From JBBQTU01 sp038213005 (lineage in GTDB: Bacteria > Planctomycetota > Phycisphaerae > Tepidisphaerales > Tepidisphaeraceae), in assembly GCA_038213005.1 (NCBI GenBank), contig JBBQTU010000040.1:1-21832 (forward strand): 21,832 nucleotides of DNA, given 5' to 3'. Under the pieces are notes generated by a model that saw only the letters and a list, made by a program, of their open reading frames with translations, searched no databases and had not been told where the DNA came from. This document shows, piece by piece, positions 15,487-21,832 of this stretch. A program made the position numbers and the translations under genes. How positions within the stretch are numbered: the stretch's first letter is position 1; each line of letters opens with the position of its first letter.

Positions 15487-17085
15487 ATGGGCGACAAATC
15501 GGCCGACGGACATGAGCATCATCGCGGTGGGGCGAAAGAGACCATCGAGTCCATCGTCATCGCGCTGGTGCTGGCGTTCGTATTCCGCGCGTTTGTCGTC
15601 GAGGCTTTTGTCATCCCTACAGGCTCGATGGCCCCGACGCTGATGGGCGCGCACAGCCGCTACGTCTGCGAGAACTGCGGCTACCGCTTTGACGTCAATT
15701 ACAGCAGTTCCAGCAATCCGACCGTCGACGGCGACATCAACATCCCCCGTCGTGTTGGAGAGCCGGTCACGGTTCTGTGCCCCAGTTGCGGCTTTCGCAC
15801 CCTGGATCAGCAGTCGGACAACCCATACGTCTACTACGGCGACCGCATCCTCGTCCTGAAATACATCTACCTGCTCAACCAGCCCCACCGATGGGATGTG
15901 GTCGTCTTCAAGAGCCCCGCCGACCCAAAGAAGTACTTCTACACGCAGAACTACATCAAACGACTGATCGGGAAACCTGGCGAGCAGATTATGGTGCTGG
16001 ACGGGGACATCTATGTCGCCCGCAAGGACAGCCCGGCCGACACTGACTGGGAGATTCAGACAAAACCCGACGTTGCCCAGAAAGCCCTGTGGCGAATTGT
16101 CAACGACATGGACTATGCCCCACGCGGGCTGCTGCCCAGTGGCGAGCCGTCGGACAGTCCCACGGCCGTCACCCAGTACATCCCCTGGAAGGCCTCCAGT
16201 GACAAGGTGGCGATGGGGCACGACGGCACCGGCGCCAGTGCATGGACACTGGATGCCGGCGACTCATCCGAGGGACTCCGATTTGATCCATCGGTGTCGT
16301 CGAGGAAATTCCCGCTCACTGACTGGCTGGCGTACGACCAGTCGCCCCGTCAGCAGCAGTTGCGCAAGTACGCCGTGGGCGATCTGAAACTCTCGCTGTT
16401 CTACCAGCGGCAGAGCGGCGACGGCGAGTTGCGTCTGAACCTCAGCAAACGCGACGACCTTTTCACCGCCTCCGTGTCCAGCAGCAAGGTGACGCTCTGG
16501 CACCAGCAGGCCAACGACCCGGCTTCACTGAAGGAATTGTCCAGCCGGACAATCACCCTGCCCGACCGCCCGGTGAGGCTGGAGTTTGTCAACCTGGATT
16601 ATAAAGTGCGTCTCCTGGTGGATGGGCGCGAAGTGCTCGCCACAACCACCGACCAGTACCACCCGGATGTCGCGGCTCTGAAGGCCGATGCCGACAGTCG
16701 GCCCTCTCTGCCGGCGGTCTTCATCAGCGCCCAGAACCTGAAGGCGACGATCACGCACATCAACCTCTGGCGGGACGTCTGCTACACGCCCATCGTGGTC
16801 AACGGTGAGCGAGCCGTGCGCGGCTTGCCCGACAATCCCGTAAAACTCGGCAATGATGAGTACTTCGTCATGGGCGACAACTCGCCTCTGAGCGGCGACG
16901 GCCGCTTCTGGCGTGACCCCATCGACCTCCCCGCCGAGGCTGTTCGCGCCGACGCCGGCATCGTCCCCGGCCGGTTTCTCCTGGGCAAGGCGATGTTCGT
17001 CTACTGGCCAGCCGGGTTTCGCATGTTCAACGCCGAATACCCGGATCTCGTGCCGAATTTCGGCGAAATGCGATTCATCCATTGA
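15487..17085 (+). CDS. lepB: Signal peptidase I with zinc-ribbon and beta-rich insertions
   Basis: The 532-residue membrane serine protease removes signal peptides from exported proteins. One N-terminal helix (about 19-42) leads into the catalytic S47 in IPTGSMAPTL; the general-base lysine is K158 in YIKRLIGKPGE; box E is GDNSPLSGDGR (463-473), followed by GRFLLGKAMFVYWP. It is about twice the usual size. A four-cysteine ribbon, C61-x2-C64 and C98-x2-C101, sits between the serine and lysine boxes. About 240 residues (roughly 190-430) lie between the lysine and box E; residues 300-430 have beta-strand patterns like a LamG/concanavalin-type sandwich (LKLSLFYQ, VRLEFVNLDYKVRLLVDG, THINLWRD). GAGG at 15480-15483 is close to the ATG. 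It follows larE by 125 bp. Confidence 0.92.
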   Translation: MGDKSADGHEHHRGGAKETIESIVIALVLAFVFRAFVVEAFVIPTGSMAPTLMGAHSRYVCENCGYRFDVNYSSSSNPTVDGDINIPRRVGEPVTVLCPSCGFRTLDQQSDNPYVYYGDRILVLKYIYLLNQPHRWDVVVFKSPADPKKYFYTQNYIKRLIGKPGEQIMVLDGDIYVARKDSPADTDWEIQTKPDVAQKALWRIVNDMDYAPRGLLPSGEPSDSPTAVTQYIPWKASSDKVAMGHDGTGASAWTLDAGDSSEGLRFDPSVSSRKFPLTDWLAYDQSPRQQQLRKYAVGDLKLSLFYQRQSGDGELRLNLSKRDDLFTASVSSSKVTLWHQQANDPASLKELSSRTITLPDRPVRLEFVNLDYKVRLLVDGREVLATTTDQYHPDVAALKADADSRPSLPAVFISAQNLKATITHINLWRDVCYTPIVVNGERAVRGLPDNPVKLGNDEYFVMGDNSPLSGDGRFWRDPIDLPAEAVRADAGIVPGRFLLGKAMFVYWPAGFRMFNAEYPDLVPNFGEMRFIH

Positions 17086-17123
17086 TTGGGCCGATGCTGG
17101 CGTGGTGACTTGGCGCCCAAGAC

Positions 17124-18176
17124 CTACTTACGACGTGTCTCGCATTCCGGGCACAGCGGCAGCACCTGATCATCCGTAAACGCGAGGGCGAAGGCGTTGG
17201 TCCCGCATTGATGACATCGGATCGGTTCCAGAGAGCGTGTCAGCGGGTTCCAGTAGATATTGTGCAGGGCCTTGGCCTGTCGGCGGGTCACTTCGCAGCG
17301 CACGATGAGAACCGGCATATCCACCGTCGCCAGCGCCTGCGGCGTGAGGCGGGTACGAAGGACATAGCGCTCCTCCAACTCCTGGAGTTTGCGACGAAGT
17401 TCGAGATCTACAGCGCGCTTGCGATCTTCGCGCTGCTGAGGGTCGGCCGCAGCGCGGGCTCGTGGGTTCTTGCTCTCCAGCAGCAGGGCGCGGTAATAGC
17501 TCTGCAGCCGCTTGCGATCGCGGTCCAGCCGAGCCTCTAGCCGGGTAATGAATTGGGCTCCGCGGTGCTGGGCGATTCGGGCGGCGTGGATCGCGGCGTG
17601 GGACAGCGAGCGGAGATCGGCCGGGACGCTCGAATTCGCCAGAACCAGATCGCCATGTTCCAGCATGTTGGGCAACGACACCGACGCGCCGGTGTCTTTG
17701 TTGATTGAGACGGCAATCAACTCTTCCCACCGCTCTTCGGATTCGACGCAGGCGGTGATGTACCACTGGTGATACTCGCAGCGGCCGGCAGCCACCTCCT
17801 GAATTCTGACACGGGCATTGAGCCAGCCAAATTGTCTTCCGACCGCTTCCTCAATGCCTGATTGCTTCAGGTACGCTTGAGGGAGTTTCAAGCGGGTAAT
17901 TCGCGGTTCATTTTGAAGCAGCAACTGGGCCTGATCAGGAAATTCCGAGGTGATGCCGACGCTCAGCAGCGTACCGGCGGCTCTGGTATCTCCTGTCTCG
18001 CGCAGCGATGGCGCAAGGCAAATCGAGACAGCCTCCTGAACACCCAGGAGGGTCCCGATCTCCTGAGGCAACATTGCCATACCTTGTTCCTGGTCGCCGC
18101 TCCATTCGACCAGTGCCCCACAGCGGGCCAGGACGGCAGACGCAAAATCCCGAGTGCGTGCTTCCAGAGCGTTCAT
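17124..18176 (-). CDS. Coiled-coil/zinc-ribbon partner protein of the adjacent SNF2 helicase
   Basis: A 350-residue protein that I do not recognise. The N-terminal 200 residues form a mixed alpha/beta region. A charged helical stretch (about 205-275), rich in Arg, Glu and Leu, probably forms a coiled coil. The C-terminal end is a zinc ribbon, CHQC (321-324) and CPEC (342-345). The ATG overlaps the stop codon of the upstream helicase gene by ATGA (18173-18176), so the two are translationally coupled and probably work together. By analogy with other helicase partners the ribbon and coiled coil may bind nucleic acid or the helicase itself; this is inference. There is no signal peptide or membrane helix. 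Confidence 0.8.
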   Translation of the reverse strand: MNALEARTRDFASAVLARCGALVEWSGDQEQGMAMLPQEIGTLLGVQEAVSICLAPSLRETGDTRAAGTLLSVGITSEFPDQAQLLLQNEPRITRLKLPQAYLKQSGIEEAVGRQFGWLNARVRIQEVAAGRCEYHQWYITACVESEERWEELIAVSINKDTGASVSLPNMLEHGDLVLANSSVPADLRSLSHAAIHAARIAQHRGAQFITRLEARLDRDRKRLQSYYRALLLESKNPRARAAADPQQREDRKRAVDLELRRKLQELEERYVLRTRLTPQALATVDMPVLIVRCEVTRRQAKALHNIYWNPLTRSLEPIRCHQCGTNAFALAFTDDQVLPLCPECETRRK

Positions 18177-20119
18177 TCGTATTCATCTCCAAAGAGCGCT
18201 TCATCGAGTTCCTTGGTTTCCAGGTACTGCTCCTGGGCCGCCACCAGTGACTCGCCGAACTGAGCGAACGCCGCGTCAAGCTCCCTGGCATTGGCCGACT
18301 TCATCCACAGGTCGAGCACCAGCGACTCAAAGCCGTCGCCGCCGTCGAGATTGCCCAGGATCGAGCCGACTTCCCCAACCACCAGCTCAAACATGCGGAT
18401 CTTGTCGTTGAGCACGCCCAGGATTCGCTCCTCAAGGGAGCCGGCCGTGCAGAGGTTGAACACGAAGACTTCGCGCGTCTGGCCGATGCGATGCACCCGG
18501 CCAATCCGCTGCTCAATCCGCATTGGGTTCCAGGGCAGGTCGAAGTTGATCAGCGTATTGGCAAACTGAAGGTTCTGCCCTTCGCCGCCAGAATCAGAAC
18601 AAATCAGCACTGGAACTGCATCGCGGAACTCGGTCACCGCCTTGGCCTTCTCTTCGGCCGACTGCTCACCGGAAAAGACCGCGTGGGCGATTCCTTCACG
18701 ATCCAGCAGGGCATCCAGATGCCGAATGGTTGCGCGAAAATTCGCAAAGACGATCGTCTTGCCCGCGCGGTTCTCCCGGAGCAGTTCCACCAGTTTGGCC
18801 TGCTTTGCCGAATGCTGGATCCCTCTTGCCCCCTGCTCCAGAACCGCCGCGCGCCCATCCTCCTCGGCGAATCGCGACAGTGCCGGAACCAGCGCCGATG
18901 GATGCGAACCGGCCGCCATCAGCAGAGAATTGACCTGCATCTGCGAAGGGACCGGCAGATTGCAGGGTTGATCCGCCGAAAGCGTGGCCGGATCACTCTC
19001 TACCGCCCATGTGGAAGGCCCACCCGGATGGGCGCCGTCGGCATCGAGATACGCAAGGACATCCTCCGCCTCATCACCCTCCGTACCGTCGGCGGCCGCG
19101 GGCGTGGGACCGCCACGCAATCCCTGACAGCGCCAACGCAGGTAAGTCTGCAGATTGTCATAGAGCGATTTCTCGGCGGCACCCGGGGAGACAACAAACG
19201 TCTGGGCGTATCGGGGCGGCAGATCGATGCTGACGAGGCTACGCGTATTACGGATCATCACCTCGCCCAGCAAACCACGAAGCCGCTCGCGATTGCGGGG
19301 GTCGCGCGGATTACCGCGCGTGACATACATTCGTTTGAAATCCGTTTCGGTCTTGAGATGCCCGGGCTCCAGCAGGGTCAGAAGATTGTACAGTTCGACG
19401 AGATTGTTCTGGACAGGCGTCGCCGACAAAAGGAAAAGGTAGCGGCGCTTGATCGAGTTGACCAGTTGCCAGTTGCGCGTGTTGCGATTCTTGCAGTGAT
19501 GAGCTTCGTCCACGATCACCAGATCCCAAGGCGCGGCAACAACGGCGTCGAAATGTTTGCGACTCTTGGCCAATGGCAGCGACGAAAGGACACGATCATT
19601 TCCGGCCCAGAATGTCGTGGCCGAACCGGCCGACACGCATTGGAACTGGAGGCCGAACTTGCCGGCCAACTCGTCCTGCCACTGCCGCACCAGCGCCGCG
19701 GGTGTGAGAATGAGCACCCGGCGGACCATCCCGCGAAGCAGGTACTCTCGAAGCAGCAGGCACGCCTCAATGGTCTTGCCCAGGCCCACCTCGTCGGCCA
19801 GCAGCACCCGTCCTCGAAAATGTCGAAGAACCCGGCGAACCGTGTCCACCTGATGCGGCAGATGCTCAACCCCATTGAGCCCGTCGAGGCACAGCAACTC
19901 CTCAAACCCGCGCAATAGCCGAAGGCGTGCCAGCTCCACGTGAAGGCGAATCGCATCGCGATCCCCCTCCTGCTGGCCAAGCCCCGCCGGCGCTGGGAGC
20001 AATTCCAGAGTGCTGTGAACGCTCAAGCCAGCCGGTGTTTGCCAGCCCCCGTCGCTCGTCTGCCCAGACGATGTCTGCGCCGCCAAGACAGACCTCGCCC
20101 ACCACCCTTGCTCTTTCAT
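18173..20119 (-). CDS. SNF2-family (HepA/RapA-like) DEAD/DEAH helicase
   Basis: The 648-residue SF2 protein has both RecA lobes of SNF2 translocases: a lead-in LPHQVDTVRRVLRHF (87-101), motif I ADEVGLGKT (108-116), DEAH (204-207), LLSATPVQNN (230-239), lobe-2 KTIVFANF (454-461), SDSGGEGQNLQ (508-518) and motif VI QRIGRVHRIGQ (537-547). An acidic low-complexity insertion (about 331-395) lies between the lobes. Such proteins translocate on double-stranded DNA and remodel protein-DNA complexes; HepA/RapA recycles RNA polymerase and other members serve in phage defence. No methylase, nuclease or phospholipase gene is adjacent. The frame extends upstream to a TTG at 20215; the ATG at 20119 was preferred, though neither has a good Shine-Dalgarno. 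It is coupled to the zinc-ribbon partner downstream. Confidence 0.9.
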   Translation of the reverse strand: MKEQGWWARSVLAAQTSSGQTSDGGWQTPAGLSVHSTLELLPAPAGLGQQEGDRDAIRLHVELARLRLLRGFEELLCLDGLNGVEHLPHQVDTVRRVLRHFRGRVLLADEVGLGKTIEACLLLREYLLRGMVRRVLILTPAALVRQWQDELAGKFGLQFQCVSAGSATTFWAGNDRVLSSLPLAKSRKHFDAVVAAPWDLVIVDEAHHCKNRNTRNWQLVNSIKRRYLFLLSATPVQNNLVELYNLLTLLEPGHLKTETDFKRMYVTRGNPRDPRNRERLRGLLGEVMIRNTRSLVSIDLPPRYAQTFVVSPGAAEKSLYDNLQTYLRWRCQGLRGGPTPAAADGTEGDEAEDVLAYLDADGAHPGGPSTWAVESDPATLSADQPCNLPVPSQMQVNSLLMAAGSHPSALVPALSRFAEEDGRAAVLEQGARGIQHSAKQAKLVELLRENRAGKTIVFANFRATIRHLDALLDREGIAHAVFSGEQSAEEKAKAVTEFRDAVPVLICSDSGGEGQNLQFANTLINFDLPWNPMRIEQRIGRVHRIGQTREVFVFNLCTAGSLEERILGVLNDKIRMFELVVGEVGSILGNLDGGDGFESLVLDLWMKSANARELDAAFAQFGESLVAAQEQYLETKELDEALFGDEYE

Positions 20120-20334
20120 GGCAGCGGATACTACAGCCTCGCACTGCTCGATCCAACTCCACGGCCGGACCGCGCCGATTGCGCCGGGCACACATCGCAA
20201 CGATCCAACAACCAAAGCGTGCCACTTGCCCGGCGGCCTCGGCCGGAGCCCTTACCGGAGGGGGCTGTAGAACGAGAACTCGCGAGCAGCGGACGCGCCG
20301 ATCGGCAGATCGGCCATCCCCGCCGCCCCAAAGG

Positions 20335-20363
20335 TTGACGGCCGGAGACCATGCCGCTACGTT
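20335..20363 (+). promoter_or_regulatory. Candidate promoter for the ahcY-like gene
   Basis: TTGACG (20335-20340) and TACGTT (20358-20363) are separated by exactly 17 nt. The -35 hexamer is strong and the -10 weak. The leader would be about 26 nt, too short to contain a SAH riboswitch. The remainder of the divergent gap 20120-20395 shows no recognisable feature. Confidence 0.4.
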
Positions 20364-20395
20364 CCACGACTTCAATTAAACGAAAGGATCAGTAC

Positions 20396-21832
20396 ATGGC
20401 TAAGAGTTTGGATTTCAAGGTGAAGGATCTGTCACTGGCCGACTGGGGCCGCAAAGAGATCATGCTGGCCGAGCAGGAGATGCCGGGGCTCATGGCGGTG
20501 CGAAAGCAGTATGCCGCGCAGAAGCCGCTCAAGGGGCAGCGCATCACCGGGTCGCTGCACATGACCATCCAGACGGCCGTGCTGATCGAGACGCTGGTGG
20601 AGCTTGGCGCGCAAGTGCGCTGGGCGAGCTGCAACATCTTCTCGACCCAGGACCACGCGGCAGCCGCCATCGCCGTTGGCCCCAAGGGAACCGTCGCCAA
20701 TCCCAAGGGCATTCCCGTGTTCGCCTGGAAGGGCGAGACGCTGGAGGAGTATTGGTGGTGCACGGAGAAGGCCATGGATTTCGGCAACTGGAACGGCCCG
20801 ACCCAGATCGTTGATGATGGCGGCGATGCCACCCTGCTGATCCACAAGGGCCTTGAGTTCGAGGCGGCCGGTAAGGTCCCGGACCCCAAGACCGCCGATA
20901 ATGCCGAGTTTGCGGTCATCCTGGACCTGCTGGGCAAGACCTTCAAGAAGAACAAGGACTGCTGGCATCACGTTGCCAAGCAGTGCCACGGCGTCTCGGA
21001 AGAGACGACCACCGGCGTGCATCGGCTCTATGACATGCAGCGGGATGGCACACTGCTGTTCCCGGCCATTAACGTCAATGACAGCGTTACCAAGAGCAAG
21101 TTCGACAACCTGTATGGGTGTCGGCATTCGCTGATCGACGGCCTGAACCGCGCCACCGACGTGATGCTGTCGGGCAAAGTCGCCGTCGTCTGCGGCTACG
21201 GCGATGTGGGCAAGGGCTGCGCCCAGGCGCTCAAGGGCCAGGATCGCCTGCTGGTCGACCACGAGCACCAGATCGCCCGACTGTTCACGCCGCCGTTCGA
21301 TCACAGCCCCGTTTATCCCGGCTACATCAAGGGCTACCCGCCAGGACTGCGGGAGAACGGCGGGCAATACACGCATGGGGCGACCTGGTTGGTCTTTGCC
21401 TGGGCACAGCTCGGCGACGGTGACCGCGCCGGTGCGATGTTCGACCTGCTCAACCCGATCCGGCACAGCGAGAGTGTCGAAGCGGTCGCGCGCTACAAGG
21501 TGGAGCCATACGTCGCATGCGCCGACGTCTATTCAGTTGCGCCGCACATCGGCCGGGGTGGCTGGACTTGGTACACCGGCACGGCCGCATGGTTGTACCG
21601 TGCTGGTCTGGAAGCCATGCTGGGATTCCAGTTGCGGGGCGATCGGCTGCGAATCAATCCTTGCATCCCGAAACATTGGCTGGGTTTCCAGCTAACCTAT
21701 CGGCGGCGTGGGCGGCTGCATGCGATCACGCATTTTGAAATTACGGTGGACAACAGCGCTCTCGTCGGCAGCGGCGTCACGCGGATCGAACTCGACGGGT
21801 TGGAACTCTCCGCCTCCGAAGATGTGGCATTG
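20396..21832 (+). CDS. ahcY: Chimeric open frame: truncated adenosylhomocysteinase joined in frame to a GH94/cyclic glucan synthase C-terminal part (3' partial)
   Basis: The frame runs 479 codons to the window edge without a stop. Residues 1-282 are the N-terminal part of S-adenosylhomocysteine hydrolase, which splits SAH to adenosine and homocysteine. Active-site segments are intact: GSLHMTIQTAVL, SCNIFSTQDHAAAAI, SEETTTGVHRLY, and NDSVTKSKFDNLYGCRHS with the Lys/Asp/Asn/Cys set. The NAD-binding loop GYGDVGKGCAQAL (267-279) follows. At residue 283 (base 21242) the expected GARV-type continuation is replaced by an unrelated GH94-like sequence, so the rest of the NAD domain and the C-terminal tail are missing. 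AAAGGA at 20383-20388 gives a well-placed ribosome-binding site for the ATG. As written, SAH hydrolase activity would not be expected. A real fusion and an assembly chimera both remain possible. Confidence 0.85.
   Translation, partial: MAKSLDFKVKDLSLADWGRKEIMLAEQEMPGLMAVRKQYAAQKPLKGQRITGSLHMTIQTAVLIETLVELGAQVRWASCNIFSTQDHAAAAIAVGPKGTVANPKGIPVFAWKGETLEEYWWCTEKAMDFGNWNGPTQIVDDGGDATLLIHKGLEFEAAGKVPDPKTADNAEFAVILDLLGKTFKKNKDCWHHVAKQCHGVSEETTTGVHRLYDMQRDGTLLFPAINVNDSVTKSKFDNLYGCRHSLIDGLNRATDVMLSGKVAVVCGYGDVGKGCAQALKGQDRLLVDHEHQIARLFTPPFDHSPVYPGYIKGYPPGLRENGGQYTHGATWLVFAWAQLGDGDRAGAMFDLLNPIRHSESVEAVARYKVEPYVACADVYSVAPHIGRGGWTWYTGTAAWLYRAGLEAMLGFQLRGDRLRINPCIPKHWLGFQLTYRRRGRLHAITHFEITVDNSALVGSGVTRIELDGLELSASEDVAL
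21242..21832 (+). other. GH94/NdvB-like C-terminal segment within the chimeric frame
   Basis: From residue 283 onward the translation matches the end of cyclic beta-1,2-glucan synthases and cellobiose/chitobiose-type phosphorylases: LFTPPFDHSPVYPGYIKGYP, RENGGQYTHGATW, LGDGDRA, LLNPI, YKVEPYVACADVYS and GRGGWTWYTGTAAWLYRAGL. The last two are parts of the GH94 (alpha/alpha)6 barrel near the phosphate site. Then LRINPCIPKHW and a final beta-sandwich part follow. Only about the last 200 residues of a protein that normally exceeds 800 (phosphorylases) or 2,500 (NdvB) are present. The upstream catalytic aspartate region is absent, so this piece should not be active alone. Only a short tail seems to be missing past the window edge. 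Confidence 0.85.

Noticed and set aside
18491..19918. 475-codon open frame on the + strand
   Set aside because: It is antisense to the SNF2 helicase, whose motifs are complete; the frame is a high-GC shadow.
18173..20119. DISARM or another named phage-defence system
   Set aside because: A SNF2 helicase alone is not diagnostic; no methylase, phospholipase D-like or other DISARM gene is in the window.
20216..20395. SAH riboswitch upstream of the ahcY-like gene
   Set aside because: SAH riboswitches often precede ahcY, but no matching conserved core was seen, and the best promoter leaves a leader too short for one.

Overview
The window looks like chromosomal DNA of a GC-rich planctomycete, most likely a Phycisphaerae/Tepidisphaerales-like lineage. 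Two sequence signs support this. The protein at 8913-10637 carries the N-terminal VEGLEGRTLLS surface-protein motif typical of Planctomycetota. Several proteins carry the short zinc ribbon of the form CxxCG-xLRG-xCxECG that is common in planctomycete membrane proteins. The taxonomic assignment is inference.

Layout. Positions 1-226 hold an 18-bp inverted repeat and a tandem pair of 19-bp repeats resembling an IS21-type transposon end. Next on the + strand come a ComM/YifB AAA ATPase, a small siroheme/4Fe-4S sulfite-nitrite reductase-like protein, a coupled LAB_N membrane protein plus GT2 glycosyltransferase, and a zinc-ribbon membrane protein. A minus-strand endonuclease/exonuclease/phosphatase protein converges on them. 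Two tandem paralogous six-helix zinc-ribbon membrane proteins follow (+), converging on trpA (-). A cell-surface cadherin-like protein (+) converges on a minus-strand cluster read pepP-like > accB > accC > small two-helix membrane protein. Divergent from it are larE and an enlarged signal peptidase I (+). A minus-strand pair follows: a SNF2-family helicase and a translationally coupled coiled-coil/zinc-ribbon partner.

The window ends in an unusual open frame (20396 to the right edge, no stop). Its first 282 codons are the N-terminal part of S-adenosylhomocysteine hydrolase. From codon 283 it continues in the same frame as the C-terminal part of a cyclic beta-glucan synthase/GH94 phosphorylase-like protein. 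This is either a true gene fusion or truncation event or an assembly chimera; the sequence alone cannot decide.

Most genes are core metabolism (fatty-acid synthesis initiation, tryptophan, methyl cycle, protein secretion). The most unusual parts are the ahcY/GH94 chimera, the signal peptidase with a zinc ribbon and a long beta-rich insertion between its catalytic boxes, the helicase/zinc-ribbon pair, and several palindromic intergenic repeats. No CRISPR array, rRNA or tRNA gene was recognised, and I see no convincing complete mobile element.
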